NCBI RefSeq assembly: GCF_029760895.1
Contig: NZ_CP121679.1
Coordinates: 3,702,001-3,766,000 of the forward strand
Source: Ancylobacter sp. WKF20
GTDB taxonomy: Bacteria > Pseudomonadota > Alphaproteobacteria > Rhizobiales > Xanthobacteraceae
Reading direction: 5' to 3'
DNA length: 64,000 bases
In this document: piece by piece, positions 51,912 to 60,679 of the stretch
Numbering within the stretch: the stretch's first letter is position 1
Layout: every line of letters starts with the position of its first letter
Made by a program: the position numbers and the translations under genes
The notes under the pieces: model-generated
Told to the model about the DNA's origin: nothing
What the model saw: the letters and a program-made list of their open reading frames with translations, nothing else
Databases searched by the model: none

Positions 51912-52492
51912 CGGGCGGGCAGCGCCACGGTCTGGGTGTAGCTGCGGCCGAGCCGGCCCACCTGCGGGTAGGAGATCTTCAGCGTCGCCGTGGCGCCGCT
52001 GCGCGGCAGGCGGCCGGTGACGAAGACCCGTGTGCCCTGGATGACGCGGCCGAGGCAGAAGGAGGAGCCCGCCTGCACCGCGTCCACGGTGAAGTTGCCA
52101 TAGTCGGTCGAGAGCTTCACACCGGCCGGGGCGTTGAGAATGGTGATGGTCGGCGCCTGCTCGGTCTGGCAGCGCGTGTCGGCGGTGCCGGCCGCGAACA
52201 CCATCCGCCCGCCGCCGCCGGTGAGCAGCGAGACGCGGGTGTCCTCGTTCTGGTCGATCGGCGAGACATAGCCGGGGAAAATCGCCCCACCCGGCCCGAA
52301 AATGCGCGGCAGGAGCGGGTATTGCTCGAGCGTCGGCGGCACGCCGCGGTCCTGCGGGCCGGGTGGCGGCTGCACGGTGAGGGAGGTCTGTGCCTGCGCG
52401 CCCGTCGCCAGAGCGAGGCCGAGAGCCACGATCGTCGCCAGTGCCGCAAGACGCGGAGAAGCCAAGGTCGGAGCGGGGTGAGGCTGGGTCAT
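51908..52492 (-). CDS. Secreted hypothetical protein
   Basis: A 194-residue protein with a signal peptide of about 35 residues (MTQPHPAPTLASPRLAALATIVALGLALATGAQA in part), cleaved before QTSLTVQ. The mature domain has two Cys (near residues 108 and 146), a beta-rich pattern and the segment GVKLSTDYGNFTVDAVQAGSSFCLGRVIQGTRVFVTGRLP in part. I do not recognise a known domain. It lies between fabI and the histidine phosphatase gene, overlapping the latter by four bases (51908-51911), and has GGAG seven bases upstream of ATG 52492. Function unknown. Confidence 0.72.
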   Translation of the reverse strand: MTQPHPAPTLASPRLAALATIVALGLALATGAQAQTSLTVQPPPGPQDRGVPPTLEQYPLLPRIFGPGGAIFPGYVSPIDQNEDTRVSLLTGGGGRMVFAAGTADTRCQTEQAPTITILNAPAGVKLSTDYGNFTVDAVQAGSSFCLGRVIQGTRVFVTGRLPRSGATATLKISYPQVGRLGRSYTQTVALPAR

Positions 52493-52533
52493 CGCTGTCT
52501 CCTTAACCGGGGCTCGGGCGGCGCGTGGGCGGA

Positions 52534-53349
52534 TCAGTCGCGATCCAGCGTCAGATCCGGCGCCTCGGGATTCTTCATGCCGACGACATGATAGCCCGCA
52601 TCGACGTGGTGAATCTCGCCGGTGACGCCGCGTCCGAGATCCGAGAGCAGGTACATGCCGGTATCGCCGACCTCGTCGATGGTGACGGTGCGGCGCAGCG
52701 GGGCGTTCAGCTCGTTCCACTTCAGGATGTAGCGGAAGTCGCCAATGCCGGACGCGGCCAACGTCTTGATCGGGCCGGCGGAGATGGCGTTCACGCGGAT
52801 GTTCTTCGGGCCGAGATCGGCCGCGAGGTAGCGCACGCTCGCCTCCAGCGCCGCCTTGGCGACGCCCATGACGTTGTAATGCGGCATCCACTTCTCGGCG
52901 CCGTAATAGGTCAGCGTCAGCATGGAGCCGCCATTGGTCATCAGCTTCTCGGCGCGCTGGGCGACGGCGGTGAAGCTGTAGCAGGAGATCAGCATGGTCT
53001 TGCTGAAATTGTCCGCGGTGGTGTCGACATAGCGCCCGTCCAGCTCGCTCTTGTCGGAGAAGGCGATGCAGTGGACGAGGAAGTCGAGCCCGCCGAGCTG
53101 GCGCTCGGTCTCGGCGAAGACGGCGTCGATGGTGGCGGGGTCGGTGACGTCGCAATGGCCGACAATGGCGGCGTCCAGCTCATTGGCGAGCGGCTCGACG
53201 CGCTTCTTCAGCGGCTCACCCTGATAGGTGAAGGCCAGCTTCGCGCCCTGAGCATGGACGGCCTTGGCGATGCCCCACGCGATGGAACGGTTATTGGCGA
53301 CCCCCATCACGAGCCCGCGCTTGCCGTTCATCAACCCAACCGATGCCAT
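52534..53349 (-). CDS. fabI: Enoyl-[acyl-carrier-protein] reductase FabI
   Basis: A 271-residue NADH-dependent enzyme for the last step of the fatty acid elongation cycle. Features are the SDR-like NAD site GLVMGVANNRSIAWGIAKAV near residue 12, the CIAFSDKSELDGRYVDTT loop, and the catalytic Tyr and Lys in MPHYNVMGVAKAALEASVRYLA (Tyr-x6-Lys). The C terminus has GEIHHVDAGYHVVGM. The ATG at 53349 is preferred; a GTG start at 53358 would add three residues. It is first of the cluster fabI-secreted protein-histidine phosphatase. FabI is the usual target of triclosan-like inhibitors. Confidence 0.95.
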   Translation of the reverse strand: MASVGLMNGKRGLVMGVANNRSIAWGIAKAVHAQGAKLAFTYQGEPLKKRVEPLANELDAAIVGHCDVTDPATIDAVFAETERQLGGLDFLVHCIAFSDKSELDGRYVDTTADNFSKTMLISCYSFTAVAQRAEKLMTNGGSMLTLTYYGAEKWMPHYNVMGVAKAALEASVRYLAADLGPKNIRVNAISAGPIKTLAASGIGDFRYILKWNELNAPLRRTVTIDEVGDTGMYLLSDLGRGVTGEIHHVDAGYHVVGMKNPEAPDLTLDRD

Positions 53350-53512
53350 GCCCGTCACACCGTGCTCCGTCCTGTCGTCCCACCTTGCGGTGGCGAGGGG
53401 TTCCTATCGCACAGCGGCAAGACGCGCTCAAGCGAGCGGTTACAGTCAGACATGCGGCCGCGAAAGAGGCGGGCGCGGCCGACGTAGCGGCAGGTGGGTG
53501 CCGCCCGCCCGC

Positions 53513-54478
53513 TCAGGCCCCGCTGCGCTTGCGCAGCAGCGCCTCCAGCTCGGGGTCGCGCTCGGCCGGGAGGGCAATGCGGACGGTGGCCAGAAGATCG
53601 CCGTCGCCCCCATCGGGCTTGGGCAGGCCCTTGCCGCGCAGGCGGAAGGTGCGCCCCGAATCGGTCCAGGCCGGGAGGGAGAGCTCGACCTCGCCCTTCA
53701 GCGTCGGCACACGCAGCTTGCCACCGAGCACCGCCTGGGCGAGCGGCAGCGGCACGTCGGCGCGCAGATCCGCGCCCTCCACCTTGAACAGGCGGTGCGG
53801 GGCATAGGCGACGACGACATAGGCGTCGCCCGGCGTGCCGCCAAAGGCACTGGGCTCGCCCTGCCCCTTCATGCGCATGCGATGGCCCTCGGCGACGCGG
53901 GCGGGGATCTTGACCTCCATCACCCGGCCATTGGGGAGGTGGACCTTGACCGGGCCACCCTCGACCACGGTTTCCAGTGGCACCGGCACGGTGATGTCGA
54001 TGTCGTTGCCGCGCGGCGTTTCCGCCCGGCCACGCCCGCGCGCCCGGCCGCGTCCGCCGCCGAGGCCGCTCAGAATGTCGGAGAGCACGTCGTCGAAGCC
54101 GCCGGCGTCATGCGGGCCATGGCCGGAGCGCCGCGCGCCCTCCTGGCCGAAGGAGAAGCTCTCGAATATCGTCTCGCCCGCCGGGCCCTGCTGGAAGCCA
54201 CCGCCGCCCCGGCGAAAACCGCCGGCGCCGCCGGGAAAACCCTCGAAGCCTTTCGGCTTGCCTTCGGCGTCGATCTCGCCGCGGTCGAACTTGCCGCGCT
54301 TGTCGGGGTCCGAGAGAATTTCGTGCGCGGAGTTCAGCTCGGCGAACTTGTCCTGCGCCTTCGGATCATCCGGGTTGGCGTCAGGGTGCAGTTTCTTGGC
54401 GAGCTTGCGGAAAGCCCGCTTGATCTCGGTTGCGTCGGCGCTGCGGGCAACGCCGAGGATGTCATAGGGGTCGCGCAT
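53513..54478 (-). CDS. DnaJ C-terminal domain protein (CbpA-like co-chaperone)
   Basis: A 321-residue Hsp40-type co-chaperone. The N-terminal J domain (residues 3-66) includes FRKLAKKLHPDANPDDP with the essential HPD. A Gly/Phe-rich linker (residues 78-150, GFEGFPGGAGGFRRGGGGF) follows, then two beta-barrel client-binding domains (PVPLETVVEGGPVKVHLPNGRVMEVKIPARV in part, residues 165-320). The Cys-rich zinc finger of true DnaJ is absent, which places it with CbpA. It stimulates DnaK ATPase and binds unfolded proteins. It stands between fabI and the lipoprotein gene on the same strand. Confidence 0.93.
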   Translation of the reverse strand: MRDPYDILGVARSADATEIKRAFRKLAKKLHPDANPDDPKAQDKFAELNSAHEILSDPDKRGKFDRGEIDAEGKPKGFEGFPGGAGGFRRGGGGFQQGPAGETIFESFSFGQEGARRSGHGPHDAGGFDDVLSDILSGLGGGRGRARGRGRAETPRGNDIDITVPVPLETVVEGGPVKVHLPNGRVMEVKIPARVAEGHRMRMKGQGEPSAFGGTPGDAYVVVAYAPHRLFKVEGADLRADVPLPLAQAVLGGKLRVPTLKGEVELSLPAWTDSGRTFRLRGKGLPKPDGGDGDLLATVRIALPAERDPELEALLRKRSGA

Positions 54479-54589
54479 GGATGATACGTCTCGTCCGGCG
54501 GTTCCGGCTCTGCGTCATGTAGGAGACGTGTTGCCGCTCTGCAACGGCGCGCGGCAAAGCTGGGTGCGGCCGGATGGAGGGATGCGGGG

Positions 54590-55048
54590 CTAGCTGCGCT
54601 CCAGCAGGCGGGCCTGATCTACCTTCCAGCCGGTCTTGGTGCGGCAGGCCGCGCCCTGCAGCCATTCCTCGCCGCTGTCCTTGACGAAGCTCATGAGGAA
54701 CTCGCGGCAATGGCCACCACTCGCGTCGGCGGTCTTGCTGAGCGGGGTGACGGTGCCGCGCGTGGCGCTGACATAATTCTCCCACGGCACGCTCGGGGCG
54801 GCGTCCTTTTCGACCAGCGCCTCGGCTAGCGCCTTGCGCGCGGCCACCCAGTCCTCCGGGGCGACGCCCTTGGGCACGGGTTCGGCGGCATAGGCGGCCG
54901 GGGTGGCGCTGATCGAGCCGGTGGCGATGGGATCGAGCGCGGAGGTGCCCGAGCAGCCGGCGAGCAGCAAAGCGACCGCGACGAAGGATACGGAGCAAGC
55001 CGCTGTCCGAAGCGCGCCGGCGTGCGTATATGGAGCCGGAATGCGCAT
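54590..55048 (-). CDS. RT0821/Lpp0805-like surface lipoprotein
   Basis: A 152-residue lipoprotein. The signal peptide ends in a lipobox [10 protein letters not shown] with the Cys at about residue 28. The mature part begins [11 protein letters not shown], contains [16 protein letters not shown] and the conserved [46 protein letters not shown] (in part), the pattern of the RT0821/Lpp0805 surface protein family of alphaproteobacteria. Two Cys (in GGHC and GAAC) likely form a disulfide. The start may be 55048 or 55051 (adjacent ATGs). It is divergent from pdxH, with 76 bases between starts. Confidence 0.82.
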   Translation of the reverse strand: MRIPAPYTHAGALRTAACSVSFVAVALLLAGCSGTSALDPIATGSISATPAAYAAEPVPKGVAPEDWVAARKALAEALVEKDAAPSVPWENYVSATRGTVTPLSKTADASGGHCREFLMSFVKDSGEEWLQGAACRTKTGWKVDQARLLERS

Positions 55049-55124
55049 CATCGCGGATGATGCCGTCCGTCGCCGCCTTAGGAACATCGTCGGGCCCTCG
55101 GGTCCACTTATCGAGACTGCCCTT

Positions 55125-55751
55125 ATGGAAGCGCCTGAAGAGTTAACATCCGGTGATTTCACGGAAGCCGCCGAGCCGTTCCAGCTCTTTGAGGACTGGT
55201 TCGCGGAGGCAAAGGCGAGTGAACCCAACGACCCCAACGCCATGGCGCTGGCGACCGTCGATGCCGACGGGCTGCCGGATGTGCGCATGGTGCTGCTGAA
55301 CGCCCGTGACACGCGCGGCTTCGTGTTCTTCACCAACTCCAACAGCGCCAAGGGCCGCGAGCTCGCCGGCACGCCCAAGGCGGCGGTGCTGTTCCACTGG
55401 AAGTCGCTGCGCCGGCAGATCCGGGTGCGCGGGCCGGTGGAGATGGTGACCGAGGCGGAGGCGGACGCCTATTTCGCCAGCCGTCCGCGCCTGTCGCAGA
55501 TCGGTGCCTGGGCGAGCCAGCAGTCGAGCGCGCTCGAAGGTCGCTTCGCGCTGGAGGCGGCGGTGGCGAAGTTCACTGCCAAGCACGCCCTGGGCGAGGT
55601 GCCGCGCCCGCCGCACTGGAACGGCTACCGCATCCGCCCGGTGCAGATCGAGTTCTGGCACGACCGCCCGTTTCGCCTGCATGACCGCGTGGTCTTCGAG
55701 CGCGCGACGCCCGAGGTGGACGGCTGGAGCAAGACGCGGCTCTACCCTTGA
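55125..55751 (+). CDS. pdxH: Pyridoxine/pyridoxamine 5'-phosphate oxidase
   Basis: A 208-residue FMN-dependent enzyme making pyridoxal 5'-phosphate from its reduced forms. Conserved parts are [48 protein letters not shown] (in part), [19 protein letters not shown] and [18 protein letters not shown], ending in WSKTRLYP, the usual C terminus. The start at 55125 (MEAPEEL) fits the family; an ATG at 55041 would add 28 residues overlapping the lipoprotein signal sequence and is less likely. It is next to a DnaJ-type gene in many relatives too. Cytoplasmic, vitamin B6 pathway. Confidence 0.94.
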   Translation: MEAPEELTSGDFTEAAEPFQLFEDWFAEAKASEPNDPNAMALATVDADGLPDVRMVLLNARDTRGFVFFTNSNSAKGRELAGTPKAAVLFHWKSLRRQIRVRGPVEMVTEAEADAYFASRPRLSQIGAWASQQSSALEGRFALEAAVAKFTAKHALGEVPRPPHWNGYRIRPVQIEFWHDRPFRLHDRVVFERATPEVDGWSKTRLYP

Positions 55752-55850
55752 GCCTATTCTTCGCTGCGATGCGGGGTCCGGCATCCTACGGACGTCACCC
55801 GGCCGCGCTATTGTCCTGACACCCGCCCCGAGCTGAGCTAAGACTGCCCC

Positions 55851-56600
55851 ATGACCAAGGGTTCCAACCAGCCTCGCCGTACCTTGCTGCTCACCGGCGC
55901 CTCGCGCGGGATCGGCCACGCCACCGTCAAGCGGTTCTCCGCTGCCGGCTGGCGGGTGATCACCTGCTCGCGCCATGCCTTCCCGGAAAACTGCCCGTGG
56001 GAGATGGGGCCGGAGGACCATATCCAGGTCGACCTCTCCAATCCCGAGGACACGCTGCGCGCGGTCGACGAGATCAAGAGCCGGCTGGAGAATGGTGAGC
56101 TGCACGCGCTGGTCAACAATGCCGGCATCTCGCCCAAGGGCGCGGGCGGGTCGCGGCTCAGCACGCTCAACACGCCGCAGGAGGCCTGGCACAAGGTCTT
56201 CCAGGTCAATTTCTTCGCCCCCATCCTGCTGGCGCGCGGCCTGCTGGAGGAGCTGAAGCGCACCCATGGCGCGGTGGTGAACGTCACCTCCATCGCCGGC
56301 TCGCGGGTGCACCCCTTCGCCGGCGCGGCCTATGCGACCTCGAAGGCGGCGCTGGCCGGGCTGACGCGCGAGATGGCGGCGGATTTCGGCCCGCTCGGCG
56401 TGCGGGTGAACGCCATCGCCCCCGGCGAGATCGACACCTCGATCCTCTCGCCCGGCACGGAGAAGATCGTCGAGCAGATCCCGATGCAGCGCCTTGGCAC
56501 GCCCGACGAGGTGGCCAAGATCATCTATGTGCTGTGCACGGAGACCTCGTCCTACCTCAATGGCGCCGAGATCCACATCAATGGCGGCCAGCACGTCTGA
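55851..56600 (+). CDS. SDR family oxidoreductase
   Basis: A 249-residue classical short-chain dehydrogenase. The cofactor loop is TLLLTGASRGIGHATVKRF near residue 12, followed by ALVNNAGISPKG and the catalytic GAAYATSKAALAGLT with the Tyr-x3-Lys pair. The last part ends GAEIHINGGQHV. An Asp or Asn directing NAD versus NADP cannot be told with certainty, but the Arg after the second strand (VITCSRHAF) favours NADP. Substrate unknown. It lies 100 bases beyond pdxH on the same strand and converges on corA with 18 bases between. Confidence 0.92.
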   Translation: MTKGSNQPRRTLLLTGASRGIGHATVKRFSAAGWRVITCSRHAFPENCPWEMGPEDHIQVDLSNPEDTLRAVDEIKSRLENGELHALVNNAGISPKGAGGSRLSTLNTPQEAWHKVFQVNFFAPILLARGLLEELKRTHGAVVNVTSIAGSRVHPFAGAAYATSKAALAGLTREMAADFGPLGVRVNAIAPGEIDTSILSPGTEKIVEQIPMQRLGTPDEVAKIIYVLCTETSSYLNGAEIHINGGQHV

Positions 56601-56618
56601 GCGTGCGGGCCTGCCGGC

Positions 56619-57593
56619 TCACAGCCAGCGGCGCCATTTGAAGATCCAGTAGGGCACGATCGCCGCGATCAGCATGGCGATCAGCGCCGCCGGGTAGCCC
56701 CATGTCAGGGCGAGCTCGGGCATGTGCTCGAAATTCATGCCGTAAATCGAGGCGATCAGCGTCGGCGGCATCAGCACCACCGAGAGCACCGCGAAAATCT
56801 TGATGATGTTGTTCTGCTCGATGCTGACGAGGCCCAGCGTGGCGTCGAGCAGGAAGGTGATCTTGTCGCCGAGATAGCTCACATGGTCGGTGAGCGATGT
56901 GGCGTCGCGCTGGAGGCTCTTCAGCGCCGTCTTCTGGTCCTTCGACATCGCCTTCAGCTCGCCCTCGGCGGCGAGGAAGGTGAAGATGCGGGCCATGCTG
57001 ACGAGGCTTTCGCGCACCTTGGAGGCGAGGTCGCCGAGCCGGGCGATTCGCGCCAGCAGCGCGCGGTAGCGCTGGTTCTGGTCGGTGCGGGCCTCGCGGT
57101 CGAAGATGCGCTCGGACAGCGCCTCGATATGGGCGCTGAGGCGCTCGATGATGTCGGCGGCGCGGTCGACGATGGTGTCGAGCAGTTCCATCAGCAGCCG
57201 CTCGCCGGTCATGTCGGCCGGGCAGCCGCGGCCGAGCTCGGCGGTGACCAGCCGGAAGGGCTTGGGCTCGTCATAGCGCAGCGTGACCAGCCGGTGGCGG
57301 GCGAGAATGAAGGTGACGGCGGAGAGCGTCGGGCGCTCGTCTTCCGAATGGCAGACCAGGCTGCCTGTGAGGTAGATCGCGCCATTTTCCAGCCGGAGGC
57401 GGCTCGATGGCTCGATCTCGATCATCTCGTCGCGCGTGGGGATGGCGATGCCGAGCGCCGATTCGACCAGATCGTCCTCCGCCTCGGAGGGGCGCAGCAC
57501 GTCGATCCAGATCGTGTCGGGCGGCAGCGTGCTGTCGGGCGTGACGGGCACTCCCGTGAGCGCGCCCTCGCGCACGCAATAGGCGGTGATCAT
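56619..57593 (-). CDS. corA: Magnesium/cobalt transport protein CorA
   Basis: A 324-residue inner-membrane channel subunit. Residues 1-240 form the cytoplasmic funnel with a long helix (residues 140-240). Two helices close the C terminus: IKIFAVLSVVLMPPTLIASIYGMNFEHMPEL in part, with the GMN selectivity motif, and ALIAMLIAAIVPYWIFKWRRWL. The GMN-x4-P is diagnostic. CorA conducts magnesium ions inwards, and in some relatives cobalt or zinc. The start at 57593 (MITAYC) has GGGGAG seven bases upstream; the open frame above it is not conserved. It is followed by a 219-base gap and a small gene. Confidence 0.95.
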   Translation of the reverse strand: MITAYCVREGALTGVPVTPDSTLPPDTIWIDVLRPSEAEDDLVESALGIAIPTRDEMIEIEPSSRLRLENGAIYLTGSLVCHSEDERPTLSAVTFILARHRLVTLRYDEPKPFRLVTAELGRGCPADMTGERLLMELLDTIVDRAADIIERLSAHIEALSERIFDREARTDQNQRYRALLARIARLGDLASKVRESLVSMARIFTFLAAEGELKAMSKDQKTALKSLQRDATSLTDHVSYLGDKITFLLDATLGLVSIEQNNIIKIFAVLSVVLMPPTLIASIYGMNFEHMPELALTWGYPAALIAMLIAAIVPYWIFKWRRWL

Positions 57594-57812
57594 GCGGTTC
57601 TCCCCGGAAAGGCCGGCGACGATGGCGGGCGGCGCCATGGGACGGCCGGCTGCGGCTCCCCGGTAATCCCGGAAGGCCGCAGCCGGTTTCAGCCGTCCCT
57701 ATAGCAGCGACGCGTCATCGGGTCGCCCGCGGCCTGACGGCGGCGGGAGACGATGTCGGTGCGTGGGGGGAGGGGTGCGGACGAGCTCGTCCCGGCCGTT
57801 GGCCGGTGGCAA

Positions 57813-58043
57813 TCAGGCCGCGAAATATTCGATGTCGCGAAGCGTTACGACTTTGGCATCACCACCATCGGTCCGCGCCGCACCCGTATTGGGGGCATCG
57901 GATACCGTCTTCTTGTCAGACGCATAACGCGCCGCGGCGGCAACCGCGGAAATACCGATCTCGCGCCAGTGAGCACTCTGCTCCGCGCGGTCCCAGCGGT
58001 CACTCGGCCGGCTTTGGGGGGCCGGCTTGTCTTCGGTAGACAT
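57813..58043 (-). CDS. Small hypothetical protein
   Basis: A 76-residue protein, charged and without signal peptide: it starts MSTEDKPAPQSRPSDRW, has EQSAHWREIGISAVAAAARYASDKK in the middle and ends VVTLRDIEYFAA. The central Ala-rich helix is flanked by polar disordered parts. I do not recognise a family. The ribosome site is very strong (GGAGGA, six bases ahead of ATG 58043), and the composition is normal for the genome, so it is probably real. Short Asp/Glu-Ala-rich proteins of this kind are common in Hyphomicrobiales. Confidence 0.65.
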   Translation of the reverse strand: MSTEDKPAPQSRPSDRWDRAEQSAHWREIGISAVAAAARYASDKKTVSDAPNTGAARTDGGDAKVVTLRDIEYFAA

Positions 58044-58337
58044 GACTTCCTCCAAGGTGTCCCACCCGCTCGCCGGGTGGCTGCCGACGAATTGACCGTC
58101 GACTGCGACAAAAATAAGCAAAATCGGGGTCGCCGGTAAGGCTCTTGACGTTACGGAGGGGTTTTGCCGCCGATTTTGGATGTCTTCCAGAAGAAGTGAG
58201 CTTTTTGCGCAACATTTTCTGCCCGCCTTGCACCGCCACTCATGTGGCCCCTTCAAGGCGGAACCAAGTTCGGTTAATCGACAGTCAAGGGTGAAGCCGC
58301 ACGCTTGGGGCGTGCAATTGATTCGGAGCATTGAGAA

Positions 58338-58940
58338 ATGAATTTGCGCGGGGCGGGTATCATCCTGTTTGCGCTTCTCGTTGGCGCTTGTACCAGCGTC
58401 GAGCGTGAGCCGGCGCCGACGGCGTCGCTGACGCCGCGGGACAAGCAGCTTCTGGCCAACGCGCCGTATCAGAAGGTCCTGCCGCCGGACATCTACCAGC
58501 GCTCGATCGTCGATTACGCCGGCACCGAGAAGCCGGGCACGATCGTGGTCGATACCGAGAAGAAGTATCTCTACTTCGTCCAGGACAACGGCAAGGCGAT
58601 CCGCTACGGCGTGACCGTCGGCGAAGAAGGCCTGGCGTTCAAGGGCGAGGCCAAGGTGGGCCGCAAGGCCGAATGGCCGACCTGGACCCCCACCCCCGAG
58701 ATCAAGCAGCGTCTGGCCGGCATTCCGAACTTCGTCGGCCCCGGCCCGCACAACCCGATGGGCGCCCGCGCGCTCTATCTCTATCAGGGCAACAAGGACA
58801 CGCTGTTCCGCATTCACGGCACCAACCAGCCGGAATATATCGGGCAGGCGATCTCCTCGGGCTGCATCCGCATGCTCAATGAGGACGTGATCGACCTCTA
58901 CAGCCGCGTGCCGCAGGGCACCGAAGTCGTGGTGCTCTGA
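58338..58940 (+). CDS. L,D-transpeptidase (ErfK/YbiS-like) lipoprotein
   Basis: A 200-residue cell-envelope enzyme. It has a lipoprotein signal with the Cys of LLVGAC at about residue 19, so the mature enzyme is membrane-anchored in the periplasm. The YkuD domain contains TIVVDTEKKYLYFVQDNGKAIRYGVTVG and the active-site stretch HGTNQPEYIGQAISSGCIRMLNED (read in part): His, then SSGCIRM with the catalytic Cys. It would form 3-3 peptidoglycan cross-links or attach proteins to the wall. It starts 294 bases after a divergent small gene, and a strong terminator follows at 58973. Confidence 0.93.
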   Translation: MNLRGAGIILFALLVGACTSVEREPAPTASLTPRDKQLLANAPYQKVLPPDIYQRSIVDYAGTEKPGTIVVDTEKKYLYFVQDNGKAIRYGVTVGEEGLAFKGEAKVGRKAEWPTWTPTPEIKQRLAGIPNFVGPGPHNPMGARALYLYQGNKDTLFRIHGTNQPEYIGQAISSGCIRMLNEDVIDLYSRVPQGTEVVVL

Positions 58941-58972
58941 GCCTCCGCTCCGAGCCTTCACAGGCGAATATG

Positions 58973-59005
58973 AAAAGGGCGCTGCCGGTCGGCAGCGCCC
59001 TTTTT
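58973..59005 (+). terminator. Rho-independent terminator after the L,D-transpeptidase gene
   Basis: AAAAGGGCGCTGCC (58973-58986) pairs perfectly with GGCAGCGCCCTTTT (58991-59004) around GGTC, ending in a run of five T. Clear intrinsic terminator, 33 bases after the stop codon. Confidence 0.93.
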
Positions 59006-59039
59006 GTTTGCGGGGATCGAAGGCTTCCGCCGATCCGCC

Positions 59040-59174
59040 GTCATCCCGGCCCCTCGGGTCTTGCCTCCGGCAAGCCCAAGGGCAGCCTCCGCGAAGCCGC
59101 AGAGCCGGGATTGCTGGCCGCTCTTTTCCTTCGCGCGATCCCGGAGCGGTCCTGCGGACCGTCCGGGATGATGG
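59040..59174. repeat. Dispersed palindromic intergenic repeats
   Basis: Two elements of the repeat family: GTCATCCCGGC (59040-59050) with GAGCCGGGATTG (about 59102-59113), then GATCCCGGAGCGG... through ...GTCCGGGATGATGG (59137-59174). They fill the 190 bases between the L,D-transpeptidase terminator and the aminotransferase gene. Confidence 0.7.
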
Positions 59175-59195
59175 TGGAGGAGAGAACCGGCTCTC

Positions 59196-60578
59196 TCAGG
59201 CCGCCAGCAGCTTCTGGCTCACCGCCCAGTCGAGCGTCTTGTCGAGCGCGCGGGTGAGGCGGTCGAACAGCTCGTCGATCTCGGCCGGCGAGATGACCAG
59301 CGGGGGGCAGATGGTGACCGCGTCGCCGAACACGTTGCGCACGATCAGCCCCTCGGCCTGCGCGAAGGCGACGCACTTGGCGGCGAGGCCGAGCTTCGGG
59401 TCGAACTGGTGCTTGGTCTTCTTGTCGGCGACGATCTCGATCGCCGCGACGAGGCCGGCGCCGCGCGCCTCGCCGACCAGCGGGTGATCCTCCAGCGCCG
59501 CGCGGCGGGCGACGAACTGCGGGATCTTGGCCCGCACGCGCTCGAAGATGCTCTCGCGCTCATAGATCTCCAGCGTCTTCAGCGCCACGGCGGCGGCGAC
59601 CGGGTGACCGGAATAGGTGTAGCCATGGCCGAAGCTGCCGAGCTTGCGGCTCTCGTCCAGCATCGCCTGGTACATGTCCTCGGGGATCATGACGCCGCCG
59701 ATCGGCTGGTAGGCCGAGGACAGCGCCTTGGCGATGGAGATGGAGTGCGGCTTCATCTCCATGGCTTCGCTGCCGAAGGCCGTGCCGAGGCGGCCGAAGC
59801 CGGTGATGACCTCGTCGCCGATGAAGAACACGTCGTACTTGGCCAGCACTTCCTGGATCTTCGGGTAATAGGTCTTCGGCGGCACGATGACGCCGCCAGC
59901 GCCCATCACCGGCTCGGCAATGAAGGCGGCGACCGTCTCCGGCCCCTCGGCGAGGATCAGCGCCTCGAGATCGGCGGCGAGGCGGGTAGCGAAGGCCTCC
60001 TCGGTCTCGCCCTCCTCGGCCTGCCGGTAATAATGCGGGCAGGTGGTGTGGCGCACGCCGGCGATCGGCAGGTCGAAGTCGTTATGGTTGCCGGGCAGGC
60101 CGGTGAGCGAGGCCGAGGCGATGGTGACGCCGTGATAGCCGCGCATGCGGGCGATGATCTTCTTCTTCTTCGGCCGGCCGAGCGCGTTGTTCATGTACCA
60201 GACGAGCTTCATCTGGGTGTCGTTGGCCTCCGAGCCCGAGGAGGTGAAGAACACCTTCGAGACGGGGATCGGCGCCATCTCCTTGAGCTTCTCGGCGAGC
60301 TCGATCGCCGGGTCATGGCTCTTGCCGCCGAAAATGTGGGTGAAGGGCAGCTTGCGCATCTGCGTCGCGGCCGCTTCCACCAGCTCCTCATTGCCGTAGC
60401 CGAGCGCGGTGCACCACAGCCCCGCCATGCCCTCGAGATAGGGCTTGCCCTCGACGTCGTGGACCCACACGCCCTTGCCGTGGTCGAGGATGAGCGGCCC
60501 CGCCTCGCGGAAGGCGGCGAGGTTGGTGTAGGGGTGGATCAGCGTCTCGACATCGCGAGTCTGCAGGTTGGTCAACAT
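59196..60578 (-). CDS. Class III pyridoxal-phosphate aminotransferase
   Basis: A 460-residue cytoplasmic enzyme of the omega-amino-acid:pyruvate/putrescine aminotransferase group. The PLP Lys is in SIAKALSSAYQPIGGVMI near residue 287, with FIGDEVITGFGRLG before it and TYSGHPVAAAVALKTLEIYERE after; the N-terminal part has VWVHDVEGKPYLEGMAGLWCTALGYGNEELVEAA (in part). Relatives accept beta-alanine, putrescine, spermidine or taurine with pyruvate as acceptor; the donor here cannot be told. The ATG at 60578 has GGAGC upstream. It stands alone between a repeat region and the extensin-like gene. Confidence 0.93.
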   Translation of the reverse strand: MLTNLQTRDVETLIHPYTNLAAFREAGPLILDHGKGVWVHDVEGKPYLEGMAGLWCTALGYGNEELVEAAATQMRKLPFTHIFGGKSHDPAIELAEKLKEMAPIPVSKVFFTSSGSEANDTQMKLVWYMNNALGRPKKKKIIARMRGYHGVTIASASLTGLPGNHNDFDLPIAGVRHTTCPHYYRQAEEGETEEAFATRLAADLEALILAEGPETVAAFIAEPVMGAGGVIVPPKTYYPKIQEVLAKYDVFFIGDEVITGFGRLGTAFGSEAMEMKPHSISIAKALSSAYQPIGGVMIPEDMYQAMLDESRKLGSFGHGYTYSGHPVAAAVALKTLEIYERESIFERVRAKIPQFVARRAALEDHPLVGEARGAGLVAAIEIVADKKTKHQFDPKLGLAAKCVAFAQAEGLIVRNVFGDAVTICPPLVISPAEIDELFDRLTRALDKTLDWAVSQKLLAA

Positions 60579-60679
60579 GGGCGCGGCTCCAGGAAGGTCT
60601 ATGAGACCAGCCTAGTGCTTCCGCGCCTCGCCCGGAAGCGCGCCCTTCGCATCATTCCGCCACGACCTGTCTTATCCCG

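Noticed and set aside
58256..58285. GGAAC upstream of the L,D-transpeptidase gene, considered as an EcfG promoter
   Set aside because: No GTT lies at the required 16-17-base distance.
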